DNA from: Ruminococcus sp.
Lineage (GTDB): Bacteria; Bacillota; Clostridia; Oscillospirales; Ruminococcaceae
Reading direction: 5' to 3'
Length of the DNA stretch: 61,303 nucleotides
Assembly: GCA_030531185.1 (NCBI GenBank)
Contig: JAUNOG010000009.1
Span: 1-61,303, forward strand
Shown one piece after another: positions 16,383 through 25,495 of the stretch (positions within the stretch are counted from its first letter, which is position 1; every line of letters begins with the position of its first letter). The notes under the pieces were generated by a model that ran no database searches, was not told where the DNA came from, and saw only the letters and a list, made by a program, of their open reading frames with translations. A program made the position numbers and the translations under genes.

Positions 16383-18446
16383 TTACATTACTCCTCTGAA
16401 ATACAGTCCTCTTGTGATTTTACCGTTTTCCGATTTTTCCCTCAAAAGGTACTGCGATATGATTTTTTCGATTTCTTCTGCGTTTTCGTCCGAAAAATTC
16501 AGAGTGATGAAGTCAAGTCCTCTGAATTCGTCAAGCTTGTCCGCAAGATACAGCTTTTCGCTGTTGAGTATTTCCACATAGCCATGCTTTTTCCAGCATT
16601 TAACGGGAAATTCCCGATTTGTGCGGTCTGTAACATAGCCCGTACAATTTTTACAGCCAACCGACTGCGAGACAGGACAGTTAACTGTCAACATAAGCGG
16701 AAGTCTGCCGTAAGCAAAGATCCCGACGGGCAGCGGTTTTTTCAGGCGGTTTATCTGCGCCGCTTTAAGCTCGAAGGACACAACGGCGTCCTTTACGCCA
16801 AGCTTTTTCACCGCATTAAGGGCGCAGGAATTTGCAAGATTAAAGCCGTAATCCAAATGGAGTTCAAAGCCCATATCCTCAGCAGACTTTATGTGCGCAA
16901 TATTAGACGCAAGCATTTTTGTTACGCCCGCCGACTTAACGGCTTTCAGCTTTTCACGCTGTGAATTTTCGTCGAAGGTAAAGCGGGGCATAACAGCCAT
17001 AAGCTTGTCCGCAGGATAAATTTCCGCCGCCTTTTGCGCAAGGTCAAGGGGAACTCCGCACAGCTCTATCTCGTTGAAGTCCACTTTTTCAAGCTGAGAA
17101 AGGCTTGCCGCCGTTATGCGTATTTTCGGATATCCTCCGCCCTCATATGTCTTAAAATCAAGCATATCCGCAGGAACGAATTTCACACGCATAGTATTGC
17201 GTTCCGCCCTTATATCGTCAAGCTTTTCGCATACCTGTCGGCGCAAAGCGTTTATCTGCGCAGGACTTATAAAAAGCCCCTCACCGATATCAAATTCCGT
17301 TTTTCCGAGGGTGTAGATCGTGTCCCCCAGCTTTGAAAGCTGTCTGAGAACCGTTTCGCCGTCGGTGGGCTTATTCTGCGCTGTCTGCGGTATATCTCCG
17401 CACACCTGCGCACAGTTTCCCGAACCGTCCGCAGCAGTGAGAACGCAAGGCTTGTCCGCCTGCATTGTAAACCTGAAAGAAACGGTATCCCGCTTAAATT
17501 CACGTCTGTAAAGCTCGCGGACTTTCGGCAGAGCCTTTGCAGAGGCGTTAACGTCCTCTTTCTGCCTTGTGCCGAACATTTCTCTGCCCAGCTTATGATA
17601 AAGATAACCGTCGGTAAAGCCGCTCCTTGAAAAAACGTCCACAAGGGTCTGCCTGTCGTAGTCCTCTCCCGCGAGAGCCTTTTTACAGCAGTCTACGGAC
17701 ATTGCCGCATACTCGGGACGTTTCATTCTTCCCTCTATTTTCAGCGAAGAAACTCCCGCCGCCGTAATTTTAGCTATACTGTCAAAATAGCTCATATCCT
17801 TCAGCGACAGGTCGTACCGCTCACGTCCTATCACAGCGGAGCAGGGAAGTCTGCACGCCTGAGCACAAAGTCCTCGATTTGCGCTCCTTGAGCCTATGAC
17901 TGCGCTCATATAGCATTGCCCCGAGACGGACATACACAGTGCGCCGTGTACAAAGACCTCGGTTTCAATGTCCCTCTGAGACAGCTCCCGTATGATTTCA
18001 AGGGGTAGCTCCCTTGACAGCACGGTACGGGAAAACCCCAGCTCTTTTGACATTTCCACGCCGTCGGCAGTATGAATTGTCATCTGGGTCGAGGAGTGGA
18101 TTTCTAAATCGGAACAGCATTTTTTCACTATTTCAACAAGTGCTAAGTCCTGAGTAATAAGAGCGTCAACGCCGATCTCGGCGGCGTGTCTTACGGCGGA
18201 CATACAGTCCTCAAGCTGATCGTCAAAAATCATTGTGTTTACGGCAAGATAGACCTTAACGCCCTGCTTGTGACAAATCGCGACAGCCTGTTCAAGCTCC
18301 TCGTCGGAAAAATTGCAGGCGTTCCGGCGTGCGGAAAAATGCTCTCCCCCCAGATAAACAGCGTCGCAGCCCGCCCTGAGAGCGGCGGTAAGCGTTTCGG
18401 GGGAGCCGCAGGGAGCAAGAACTTCACATTTGCATTTCTTCTGCAT
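16383..18446 (-). CDS. U32 family peptidase / RlhA-like protein with C-terminal extension
   Basis: 687 residues. The N-terminal U32 domain starts EVLAPCGSPETL and has the signature EVFVHGALCMSVSGQC followed by CAQACRLPC (Cys cluster). A DUF3656-like middle and a second barrel-like C-terminal part with CPVSQSVGCKNCTG follow. U32 members include proteases and the 23S rRNA C2501 hydroxylase RlhA; which activity applies is uncertain. Two nt downstream of zapA. Confidence 0.88.
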   Translation of the reverse strand: MQKKCKCEVLAPCGSPETLTAALRAGCDAVYLGGEHFSARRNACNFSDEELEQAVAICHKQGVKVYLAVNTMIFDDQLEDCMSAVRHAAEIGVDALITQDLALVEIVKKCCSDLEIHSSTQMTIHTADGVEMSKELGFSRTVLSRELPLEIIRELSQRDIETEVFVHGALCMSVSGQCYMSAVIGSRSANRGLCAQACRLPCSAVIGRERYDLSLKDMSYFDSIAKITAAGVSSLKIEGRMKRPEYAAMSVDCCKKALAGEDYDRQTLVDVFSRSGFTDGYLYHKLGREMFGTRQKEDVNASAKALPKVRELYRREFKRDTVSFRFTMQADKPCVLTAADGSGNCAQVCGDIPQTAQNKPTDGETVLRQLSKLGDTIYTLGKTEFDIGEGLFISPAQINALRRQVCEKLDDIRAERNTMRVKFVPADMLDFKTYEGGGYPKIRITAASLSQLEKVDFNEIELCGVPLDLAQKAAEIYPADKLMAVMPRFTFDENSQREKLKAVKSAGVTKMLASNIAHIKSAEDMGFELHLDYGFNLANSCALNAVKKLGVKDAVVSFELKAAQINRLKKPLPVGIFAYGRLPLMLTVNCPVSQSVGCKNCTGYVTDRTNREFPVKCWKKHGYVEILNSEKLYLADKLDEFRGLDFITLNFSDENAEEIEKIISQYLLREKSENGKITRGLYFRGVM

Positions 18447-18448
18447 TT

Positions 18449-18964
18449 TTATTTCCTGCCGGACAGATTTGGATCGTAATTTACCGTACCCACAAAATTA
18501 GCGGAGGGGTCGTTCTTGGGAACGCTGTTTACAGGCTTGTCGATAGCCTCTCTGATGTCCTGAGAGAGAATATCCTCCGCGCTTACGGGTTTCTCATCGA
18601 TTTCGACGGACTTGAAATTAGTGCGTTCGTTTAGCTCTTTTTCCAGCATAGCGATCTTTTCCGTAAGGGTGCGGACTTCCCTCTGAGCCGCTGCCGCCTG
18701 ATTTCTTGCGCGGGACGCGTCGTCCATATAATCCTTTATCTGCGAGCGGATATTTTCTATATTCTGATTGGTCTTGAACAGCTCGTCCATACAGTCCAAT
18801 GCGGCAAGAACTGCGGCGTCTGTGACGGAAAGCGAGGAGAACTTAGACATAAGGTCGCTTATACGGGTATCGACAATATGAGCGAGCTTTTCGGTATGCT
18901 CTTGGGTTTCCTCGCCTGCGAGGGTATAAGTTTTGCCGTGGATAGTTACCTGATACTTATTCAT
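18449..18964 (-). CDS. zapA: Cell division protein ZapA
   Basis: 171 residues. N-terminal VTIHGKTYTLAG strand then the SVTDAAVLAALDCMDELF helix and a long coiled coil; longer than typical ZapA because of a C-terminal disordered extension. It bundles FtsZ filaments. First gene of zapA-U32-dut with a promoter just upstream. Confidence 0.88.
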   Translation of the reverse strand: MNKYQVTIHGKTYTLAGEETQEHTEKLAHIVDTRISDLMSKFSSLSVTDAAVLAALDCMDELFKTNQNIENIRSQIKDYMDDASRARNQAAAAQREVRTLTEKIAMLEKELNERTNFKSVEIDEKPVSAEDILSQDIREAIDKPVNSVPKNDPSANFVGTVNYDPNLSGRK

Positions 18965-19005
18965 TTGAAAGACCTCCTGTGATTTTAAAATGTACGGTTA
19001 ATTAT

Positions 19006-19034
19006 ATTATACTACATAATAAAGGAAAAAGCAA
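19006..19034 (-). promoter_or_regulatory. Promoter of zapA
   Basis: Minus strand TTGCTT (19034-19029), 17-bp spacer, TATAAT (19011-19006), ~42 nt upstream of the ATG. Confidence 0.65.
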
Positions 19035-19086
19035 GCATACAAGGGTGAAATCTACGTAAATCAATTGATTTCCATAGGAGAAATCC

Positions 19087-19116
19087 CGCAAAAAAAGGAC
19101 GGCGTTCGCCGTCCTT
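19087..19116 (-). terminator. Terminator of the sigma/anti-sigma operon
   Basis: 9-bp stem AAGGACGGC / GCCGTCCTT (4-nt loop), followed on the minus strand by a run of eight T, 15 nt after the stop at 19131. Confidence 0.9.
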
Positions 19117-19130
19117 AAAGATATTAAATA

Positions 19131-21392
19131 TTAAATTTCATAGCTGAGCGTAACGTCCTCCGCGCATACATATGAACAGCCGTTAACGTCTCCTGCGCCT
19201 TTTAATGATAAACCGATCTTGAACTTGATGTTGATGACATTCAGTCCGTTGTCGTTCCACTTGTTCTGTCCCAGATTGAACTGCTTATCGTTTTCGGCTC
19301 TGTTACCGTTTGGATAGATATAGTCCTCGTAGCGTAGGGTATACGTTTTTCTGTACGAGGTATGCGCTTTAAATTCGCCCAGCATATAGCTTTGTTCTTT
19401 TTCTGTCTCTGCTGTATAATCGGAATTTATACCAATTACAGGTGAATACGGTTCACCCGCGACTAAGTCGTAATCGGTATCGTTATGGTAGTACACATAA
19501 AGCTTTACCTGTTCTCCGTCGTATTCGAGCCAAGTCTCCGCTCTGAATGCTCCGTCCGGGGAAGAATATGTGCTTTCGCCCGTTTTGTTAAACTCGTATA
19601 CGGGACGGTCGTCGTTTTCGTTAACGTCCTGAAGGAAAAGATACTCGCCGCTGCTTGTATTTTCAGTCTCGGCGGGACTTTCCATAATTAATTTTGCAGG
19701 CTGTTCCGCTTGATATGTGTATTTTTTTACGTCGCCGTCAAGTACGGAGATTATCGGCGTATATGAAATATACAGCGTATTGTTTTTACCCTCGTACCAC
19801 TTATTGCCGCTGTTGCCTGATGATTCTATCCATTCTGAATAGTTCATTGTATATAATTCTGTAAATTTGGAGTTTGCTCTCAGACTGGTTTTGCTTATGT
19901 TTATCATTACCGGCATTTGCTCAGGCTGTATTCCATCTTCTATGGGATTTGAGGTTTCAATGTCAAAATCATATTCACCGTTAATTCCAACGAATGCGTC
20001 AGACGCATTATTTATTATCATGTCATCATCGGTATTATTATAGACCGTCATATTAACAACAGCTTTTTCGCTGTCGCAGGCGACCTCGTATTCCACTGTG
20101 AACATACCGTCCTCGGAAACAAATTTATTTTCACCGTCGGGTATAAGCATATATTCGGCAGTTTCTTCGGGAACATCGTTTTCTTTATTATCTGTCTGTG
20201 AATTATCCGACTTTGCGCACACATCGCCCATATTTATTATATCGCAGGTGTAAACAACAGAATCGGTATTGTCATCGTCAAAACCGTAATGCTGCCAAAA
20301 GTCTACGTCGGAGCTTGATCTGTATACCATTGTTTTCCCTTTATCATCTATGACAAATGCAAACGGTCCGTTGATATTATTCCATTCGGAAATATCTATT
20401 TCCATAGAATTAAAGGTCACGTCAAAGTCCGAGGTCTCATTTGACTTTACGGTAAGATTTCCGTAAATTTTACCGTCGTTAAGTATAAAGAATCCAAGCT
20501 CGTCACATTTTGTACCGTCGGAATTATTGCACTCAAAAGGTTGACTGAGCGTACAGCTTTCAATTCCGCATTGTTCGAGATATTCTCCCGCCGCGTTCAA
20601 AGCCGCAGTATATGCAGGCTTTTGAGCGGAATAATCGATCTTCTTCACATCTTTTTCACTGCTGCCGTACTGTATCTGCCGTTTTGCAAAGTAAAGCTCG
20701 CTCAGAGCAAACTGCTGGCTGCCCTCGCCCGATATTTTTTCCGCAGTTCCATTTTCAAGCTCGAACAGACCTAGATAATCGCTTTTGTCCAAGCTTTCGT
20801 TATTTATGAATATCAGGTAAGTTTTGTCCGTTTCAAGGTTGATATCGTCATTTTCTCCTGCGGGAAGATAAGCGTTCATTGTCGTATCGTTTTCCCAGTT
20901 AAAGCCGTAAAGCTTTTTATCAAATTCCGTATCATATCGGCTGTGCCAGTTTGTATATTCGCTCACCGTATATTGGCGGTAATCGCCGTAGGGGTCGCTT
21001 ACGATTTCTCCGTCCGTGTCCAAAACCTTTAACTGAACAATGCTGTTGCTGTTTTCAATAAGATACATTATCGTAGGCTTGTCGGATATGTCCGATACGC
21101 TCAAATCGTTGTCGGATTGTGAATATTCCGCTGAAGGTTCGCTATTTTTGTTCTCTATTGTATCTCCGCTCTGCAAATCATTGCTGCGCGCCAATGCGAA
21201 AGCTCCGACAAAAACCGCCAGACACACTGCCGCGCATACTGCGGCGGCGCCGCCTCGTCTTATTTTGATTTTTTCTCTGTTTTCGGCGTGAATATCCGAA
21301 ATTTTATCATCGGCTATATCCTCTGAAATCTTCCGGAAATCAGGGGTAAAATCCCGATCTAACATCTTTTTGTAAAATTCTCTTTCTTTCAT
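19131..21392 (-). CDS. Membrane-anchored putative anti-sigma factor with duplicated extracellular domain
   Basis: 753 residues. The first ~48 residues are cytoplasmic and charged, one membrane helix follows (~49-68, AAAVCAAVCLAVFVGAFALA), and the rest is outside. Two related beta-sandwich units can be aligned in the C-terminal half (FVSEDGMFTVEYEVACD...FVGINGEYDF and YSSPDGAFRAETWLEYD...VIGINSDYTA), so the domain was duplicated. The start overlaps the sigma gene stop by one base, the classic sigma/anti-sigma arrangement. The ligand or stress sensed is unknown. Confidence 0.75.
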   Translation of the reverse strand: MKEREFYKKMLDRDFTPDFRKISEDIADDKISDIHAENREKIKIRRGGAAAVCAAVCLAVFVGAFALARSNDLQSGDTIENKNSEPSAEYSQSDNDLSVSDISDKPTIMYLIENSNSIVQLKVLDTDGEIVSDPYGDYRQYTVSEYTNWHSRYDTEFDKKLYGFNWENDTTMNAYLPAGENDDINLETDKTYLIFINNESLDKSDYLGLFELENGTAEKISGEGSQQFALSELYFAKRQIQYGSSEKDVKKIDYSAQKPAYTAALNAAGEYLEQCGIESCTLSQPFECNNSDGTKCDELGFFILNDGKIYGNLTVKSNETSDFDVTFNSMEIDISEWNNINGPFAFVIDDKGKTMVYRSSSDVDFWQHYGFDDDNTDSVVYTCDIINMGDVCAKSDNSQTDNKENDVPEETAEYMLIPDGENKFVSEDGMFTVEYEVACDSEKAVVNMTVYNNTDDDMIINNASDAFVGINGEYDFDIETSNPIEDGIQPEQMPVMINISKTSLRANSKFTELYTMNYSEWIESSGNSGNKWYEGKNNTLYISYTPIISVLDGDVKKYTYQAEQPAKLIMESPAETENTSSGEYLFLQDVNENDDRPVYEFNKTGESTYSSPDGAFRAETWLEYDGEQVKLYVYYHNDTDYDLVAGEPYSPVIGINSDYTAETEKEQSYMLGEFKAHTSYRKTYTLRYEDYIYPNGNRAENDKQFNLGQNKWNDNGLNVINIKFKIGLSLKGAGDVNGCSYVCAEDVTLSYEI

Positions 21393-21931
21393 TACAAATC
21401 CTCCTCTCCGTATAGTTTTCGGAATTCCTTAAGGGTTCTGTAAAGCTTGTTCTTAACGAAGGACTGGGAAACCGACAGACTTTCGGCTATTTCGGGAATG
21501 GTCATCTCAAGCTGATAGAACATCACGAAAATCTGCTGAACGGCCTCGCTTTTTGCTTTCAGTCTTGCGGAAATCTCCCTGTACAGCTCGGCTGTGACAA
21601 TGCTGTCCTCGATCTCAAAGTCGTCCGCCGCAAGCTCCGTTATGTCCGTATCGTCCTCAGACGAGACCTCGCGTTCTCTTGCTCTTTTCACCGACTTATA
21701 ATGTCTTGACAGCTTTTTACGGACTACCGTCATAAGATAGCTTTGCGGATTATGCACGCTCTTTCCGGATTTCAGCGCATTGTACAGCTCTGCATATATC
21801 TCCTGAAAAATATCTTCCGCAGTATGAGCGTCCGCCGTGCCGCTGAGGACTGCGGCGTACACTTTTTTGTATGTATTCTGATAAATTTCATAAAAAGCTT
21901 TCTTACATTCGATTTCACGCATAGAAGTCAT
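21392..21931 (-). CDS. ECF-type RNA polymerase sigma factor
   Basis: About 179 residues with region 2 (AEDIFQEIYAELYNAL, PQSYLMTVVRKKLSRHYKS) and region 4 (YQLEMTIPEIAESLSVSQSFVKNKLYRTLKEFRK), separated by an acidic linker. The ATG at 21931 has GGGAG upstream; a GTG at 21940 is possible. Cotranscribed with its probable anti-sigma factor. Confidence 0.88.
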   Translation of the reverse strand: MTSMREIECKKAFYEIYQNTYKKVYAAVLSGTADAHTAEDIFQEIYAELYNALKSGKSVHNPQSYLMTVVRKKLSRHYKSVKRAREREVSSEDDTDITELAADDFEIEDSIVTAELYREISARLKAKSEAVQQIFVMFYQLEMTIPEIAESLSVSQSFVKNKLYRTLKEFRKLYGEEDL

Positions 21932-21961
21932 ATTCCCCACTCCCTTCGCTTATATAGTGGC

Positions 21962-21990
21962 ATTATACCGCCGAAAAGTTTCAATGTCAA
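21962..21990 (-). promoter_or_regulatory. Consensus promoter of the sigma/anti-sigma operon
   Basis: Minus strand TTGACA (21990-21985), 17-bp spacer, TATAAT (21967-21962). A housekeeping-type promoter; no obvious ECF self-promoter was seen. Confidence 0.85.
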
Positions 21991-22123
21991 GAAAAATTAA
22001 TAATCTGATTGACAATGCACAATCAGTGGTTCATATCAGGAAAATAAATGTAAAAAAAATATGAACTTTTTCAAGAATACGATTACATCTTTAATTTAAA
22101 CGTTTTCTTTTTCTTGAGGGGGC

Positions 22124-22151
22124 TTGAAAAATTTCCTGTTTTGTGTATAAT
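22124..22151 (+). promoter_or_regulatory. Promoter of the GH130 gene
   Basis: TTGAAA (22124-22129), 16-bp spacer, TATAAT (22146-22151), leaving a ~90-nt leader with a small GAAGAA/TTCTTC hairpin. Confidence 0.75.
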
Positions 22152-22248
22152 ATTAAGAGAAGAAAATTTCCTTGAAGAAGCAGTTCTTGAGTAAATTCTT
22201 CATCTGAATTATGAAAAATATAAAAATTTGAAAGGTGGATCATTATTT

Positions 22249-23247
22249 ATGAAGACACAGATCATTAACGGCGTTTCACTGCCTAATATGCCTTGGCAGG
22301 ACAAGCCCGCAGACTGCAAGGACGTTATCTGGAGATATAACGCTAACCCGATCATTCCCAGAAACCTCCTCCCTACATCAAACTCGATTTTCAACAGCGC
22401 GGTTGTTCCTTTTGAGGGCAAGTTCGCAGGCGTATTCAGAGTAGACGACAAGGTTCGTAATATGGAGCTTCACGCAGGCTTCTCCGAGGACGGTATCCAC
22501 TGGAACATCAACCCCGACAGAATTGTATTCGAGCAGGCTGATAAGTCCACAGAAGAAGTAAATCAGTGGGGCTACGGCTATGACCCAAGATGCTGCTGGA
22601 TAGAGGACAGATTCTGGATCACTTGGTGCAACGCTTACGGCTGGAAGCCAACTATCGGCGTAGGCTATACTTTTGACTTCAAGACATTCTATCAGTGTGA
22701 GAACGCGTTCCTGCCATTTAACAGAAACGGCGTACTCTTCCCGAGAAAGGTTAACGACAAGTACCTTATGTTCTCAAGACCTTCCGACTCCGGTCATACT
22801 CCTTTCGGCGATATGTACATATCACAGTCTCCCGATATGAAGTACTGGGGCGAGCACAGACACGTTATGGGACCTCTCAAGGCTTGGGAGTCCAAGAAGA
22901 TCGGCGCAGGTCCTATTCCGATTGAGACATCTGAGGGCTGGCTGTGCTTCTATCACGGCGTACTCGAAAGCTGCAACGGCTTTGTATACAGCTTCTCCGC
23001 TTGCATTCTCGACAAGGACGAGCCTTGGAAGGTTAAGTACAGATGCGCTGAATACCTCCTCAGCCCGCAGGAGATCTATGAGTGCGTAGGCGACGTTCAG
23101 AACGTTACATTCCCATGTGCAACTCTCTGCGACGCTGATACAGGCAGAATTGCTATTTACTACGGCTGTGCAGATACCTGCGTATCTATGGCGTTCACAA
23201 CTGTTGACGACGTTATCGACTATGTAAAGAGCCACTCTTCTATCTGA
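22249..23247 (+). CDS. GH130 beta-mannoside phosphorylase
   Basis: 332 residues forming a five-bladed propeller enzyme. The conserved YDPR motif places the catalytic Asp at ~112; WITWCNAYG and GHTPFGDM are further family segments. GH130 enzymes phosphorolyse beta-1,4-mannosyl bonds (mannosylglucose or mannooligosaccharides) to mannose 1-phosphate. Short C-type ends and loops recall the mannooligosaccharide phosphorylase branch known from Ruminococcus albus; subfamily not proven. Monocistronic, with strongly biased codon use suggesting high expression. ATG at 22249 has AAAGGTGG upstream. Confidence 0.88.
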   Translation: MKTQIINGVSLPNMPWQDKPADCKDVIWRYNANPIIPRNLLPTSNSIFNSAVVPFEGKFAGVFRVDDKVRNMELHAGFSEDGIHWNINPDRIVFEQADKSTEEVNQWGYGYDPRCCWIEDRFWITWCNAYGWKPTIGVGYTFDFKTFYQCENAFLPFNRNGVLFPRKVNDKYLMFSRPSDSGHTPFGDMYISQSPDMKYWGEHRHVMGPLKAWESKKIGAGPIPIETSEGWLCFYHGVLESCNGFVYSFSACILDKDEPWKVKYRCAEYLLSPQEIYECVGDVQNVTFPCATLCDADTGRIAIYYGCADTCVSMAFTTVDDVIDYVKSHSSI

Positions 23248-23262
23248 TTTTTATAAAATTTC

Positions 23263-23299
23263 AAGTCCGTCTCTTGCCTTTTAAGAGACGGACTTTTTA
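23263..23299 (+). terminator. Terminator of the GH130 gene
   Basis: 13-bp perfect stem AAGTCCGTCTCTT / AAGAGACGGACTT, 7-nt loop, then T tract. Confidence 0.93.
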
Positions 23300-23354
23300 C
23301 TCATAGTGATCTATAGAACTGAGATTTTATAAAACGGATAACGGTTATAACTGT

Positions 23355-23392
23355 ATAAAAAATCGGAGCGGTTCATTCTCTGAACTGCTCCG
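23355..23392 (-). terminator. Terminator overlapping the end of the lipoprotein gene
   Basis: 12-bp stem CGGAGCGGTTCA / TGAACTGCTCCG (one G-T pair, 23364-23392) followed on the minus strand by ATTTTTTATA. The last codons of the lipoprotein gene are inside the hairpin. Confidence 0.85.
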
Positions 23393-24047
23393 TTGTATTT
23401 TCTATCTTATCCACACTGTTTTTCTCGGTTATATCCACTCGGTAAGCGTAGGTCTTTTCCTCACCGTCCTCGTCGGTGTAGGTAGTCTCGACAAAGTATA
23501 AAAGCTCTTGGTCTGCGTCAAAGTAGTAATCCGCCGTAAAGCCGATAACTTCGCCGTTTTCAGCCTCGGCGTTGATTTTTTCAACGTCGTACTCGTGGCT
23601 TATATGGGTAACTCCGTTTTCTTCCGTTACCTCGGCTTGGGTTATACAGCTCGGTTCGTATATCAGCAGTCCCTCGTCCGCCTGCGGGTGTGTAGCCGCT
23701 TTGGTGTATTTGACGAATTCGTCGTCGCCCTTTACCGCCTCGCTGTACTCTCCGTTATCGTAGGTAAAGCATTCGACGCCGTTGTTGTACTGCGCGTACT
23801 CCGTATCCGTTCCCTTGCCGTAATAGGAAAACATCAGCACGTCCTTTTCGTCGTACTTAAAGGTAAAGGTCTGCTCGATCTCTCCCGTTTCCTCATTGGT
23901 CATTGTCACCTTTGCCGAACTAAGCTCTGTGTACTTTTCTCTTGCGGACTTTATAAGCTCGCCGCCCTCAACGTCCTTTTGCCCGCAGGAACACAAAGCC
24001 GCAGTTATCCCCGCTGTAAGAATGCATAAAATGTATTTTAATTTCAT
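23373..24047 (-). CDS. Lipoprotein of unknown function
   Basis: 224 residues. Signal peptide with lipobox ALCSC (Cys ~20), then a charged mature part rich in Glu/Thr/Tyr with beta-strand periodicity (VTMTNEETGEIEQTFTFKYDEKD). It resembles outer-leaflet lipoproteins of the LolA/DUF-type beta-sheet class, but no family is claimed. Follows the DUF4321 gene by 15 nt. Confidence 0.75.
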   Translation of the reverse strand: MKLKYILCILTAGITAALCSCGQKDVEGGELIKSAREKYTELSSAKVTMTNEETGEIEQTFTFKYDEKDVLMFSYYGKGTDTEYAQYNNGVECFTYDNGEYSEAVKGDDEFVKYTKAATHPQADEGLLIYEPSCITQAEVTEENGVTHISHEYDVEKINAEAENGEVIGFTADYYFDADQELLYFVETTYTDEDGEEKTYAYRVDITEKNSVDKIENTTEQFRE

Positions 24048-24062
24048 CGTCTTCTCCTTGCT

Positions 24063-24326
24063 TTACAGTCCCTTGCAGGTCTTTGAGAACACGATAAGCG
24101 CCGCCGCTATGGTGAATATCTGCGATATCGTGGCGTTTATCATAAGTCCGAAACTGAATTTTATAACGTAAAGATTGATTGAAATATTTTCGATCCCCAC
24201 GCTTTTGCCCCACGCAAGCCAGCCTACATAGGACTTTCCCGCGCAGATATACGCAATAAACGCTCCCAGGACTATTCCCGCAAGCATAAAGAAAATGAAC
24301 GCAAAGGTTCTCTTGAAATTTTTCAT
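24063..24326 (-). CDS. DUF4321 family small membrane protein
   Basis: 87 residues, two membrane helices (~8-28 and ~65-80) around a WLAWGKSVGIE loop and NLYVIKFSFG segment that are typical of DUF4321. The family is widespread next to cell-envelope genes of Clostridia; function unknown. Confidence 0.8.
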   Translation of the reverse strand: MKNFKRTFAFIFFMLAGIVLGAFIAYICAGKSYVGWLAWGKSVGIENISINLYVIKFSFGLMINATISQIFTIAAALIVFSKTCKGL

Positions 24327-24354
24327 TTATCTGTCCTGCCTTTTATAAGTCGGT

Positions 24355-24388
24355 TATAAAAATGTCTGCCCGCTTGCTGCGGCGGACA
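24355..24388 (-). terminator. Terminator after the S1-domain gene
   Basis: Stem TGTCTGCC-GC / GCGGCGGACA with one bulged C, then ATTTTTAT on the minus strand. Confidence 0.7.
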
Positions 24389-24412
24389 GAACGCTTTATC
24401 TCGGTTATGTAT

Positions 24413-24931
24413 TTACTTGCGTCTGGAGGGTGAACGTCTCTTGTTGTCGGTTATCTTTTTAAGATCCGAGAACTTCTCGTCGCTTGCCGCCTTGAATTTG
24501 CTCATCATATCCTCAAAATCAGAATTGCCCAGATGAGCGGACGGGTCGTATACCGGCGGAGGATTTTTAGCAAAATCCTGCGGCTGCTTGTCAAAGGACT
24601 TATAAGGAGTTCTTCCCTTGTTATCCTTCTGTCCTCCCGCGCTTTTATTATAGGACTTTCCTCCCTTGCCCTCGGAACGGGGCTTTCTCGGAGGCGCAGG
24701 CAGAGCCTTTTTAATGGACAAAGATATCTTTCCGTCGTCGCCTAAGCTCAGTACCTTTACCTTTACGGTCTGTCCCTCCTGAATATGGTCTTTTATTTCG
24801 CTTACAAAGGTGTTTGCCACCTCTGAGATATGTACCATTCCCGTAGTGTCCTTGTCCAGCTCGACAAACGCGCCGAACTTTGTTATTCCTGTTACTTTTC
24901 CTTCATAAATTTTTCCTACTTCAAGCTGCAT
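24413..24931 (-). CDS. S1 RNA-binding domain protein (YabR-like)
   Basis: 172 residues. One S1 domain at 1-75 (VGKIYEGKVTGITKFGAFVEL, GMVHISEVA, GQTVKVKVL, ISLSIKKA) followed by a Lys/Arg/Gly/Pro-rich disordered tail. Matches yabR of the yabP-yabQ-divIC-yabR locus of spore formers; probably a ribosome- or RNA-associated protein. Confidence 0.85.
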   Translation of the reverse strand: MQLEVGKIYEGKVTGITKFGAFVELDKDTTGMVHISEVANTFVSEIKDHIQEGQTVKVKVLSLGDDGKISLSIKKALPAPPRKPRSEGKGGKSYNKSAGGQKDNKGRTPYKSFDKQPQDFAKNPPPVYDPSAHLGNSDFEDMMSKFKAASDEKFSDLKKITDNKRRSPSRRK

Positions 24932-24985
24932 TTAAATTTTTTTCCTCTCTGAATATATAGATTTTACGTTTCCTTACGCTGAAAG

Positions 24986-25375
24986 CTAATCGTCGTTTCC
25001 GTTGACGATATAGAACCTGCGCTCGTTGGGGTAAGCGTATCCGAGCTGTTCGACCGCAACTCTCTCCATAAACTCAGCCTCGTCGGATTTAAGCATTTCG
25101 GTATATTCGTCGTTTAACTGCTTCGACTCGGTTATTTTTTCGGATATAGCGGCAGTTTCCTGCCTGAGCTGCTCGATCTCCGTCTGCTGGGATACGATAT
25201 CGGTCACAGCGTAAATGCAGAAGCCAATGACTATGACTGCCAGAAACGGCTTAAAGAAGCGTGATCTTTTCTTCTTACGGCTTTTTTGCTTTTTACCGCC
25301 GTTGGAATGCTCCGAAACTGCGGTATCGTTTTCCGGCTCGCCCGTCTCTGCGACATTAATTTCTTCCGTAGTCAT
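24986..25375 (-). CDS. divIC: Septum formation initiator DivIC/FtsB family
   Basis: 129 residues: basic cytoplasmic N terminus, one membrane helix (~43-63, FFKPFLAVIVIGFCIYAVTD), extracellular coiled coil (QQTEIEQLRQETAAISEKI) and the conserved ERVAVEQLGYAYPNE end. Part of the divisome with FtsL and DivIB/FtsQ. Own promoter upstream. Confidence 0.88.
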   Translation of the reverse strand: MTTEEINVAETGEPENDTAVSEHSNGGKKQKSRKKKRSRFFKPFLAVIVIGFCIYAVTDIVSQQTEIEQLRQETAAISEKITESKQLNDEYTEMLKSDEAEFMERVAVEQLGYAYPNERRFYIVNGNDD

Positions 25376-25430
25376 TTGCTTTCTCCTTTCCGCATAAACC
25401 GATAATCAGGTCCTTCATCTACTCTTCTTT

Positions 25431-25460
25431 ATTATACACCAGAATTCGTGCAACTTTCAA
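25431..25460 (-). promoter_or_regulatory. Promoter of divIC
   Basis: Minus strand TTGAAA (25460-25455), 18-bp spacer, TATAAT (25436-25431). Confidence 0.65.
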
Positions 25461-25495
25461 GAGCTTTTTTTCATTTTTTACACGTTTTCGGAAAT

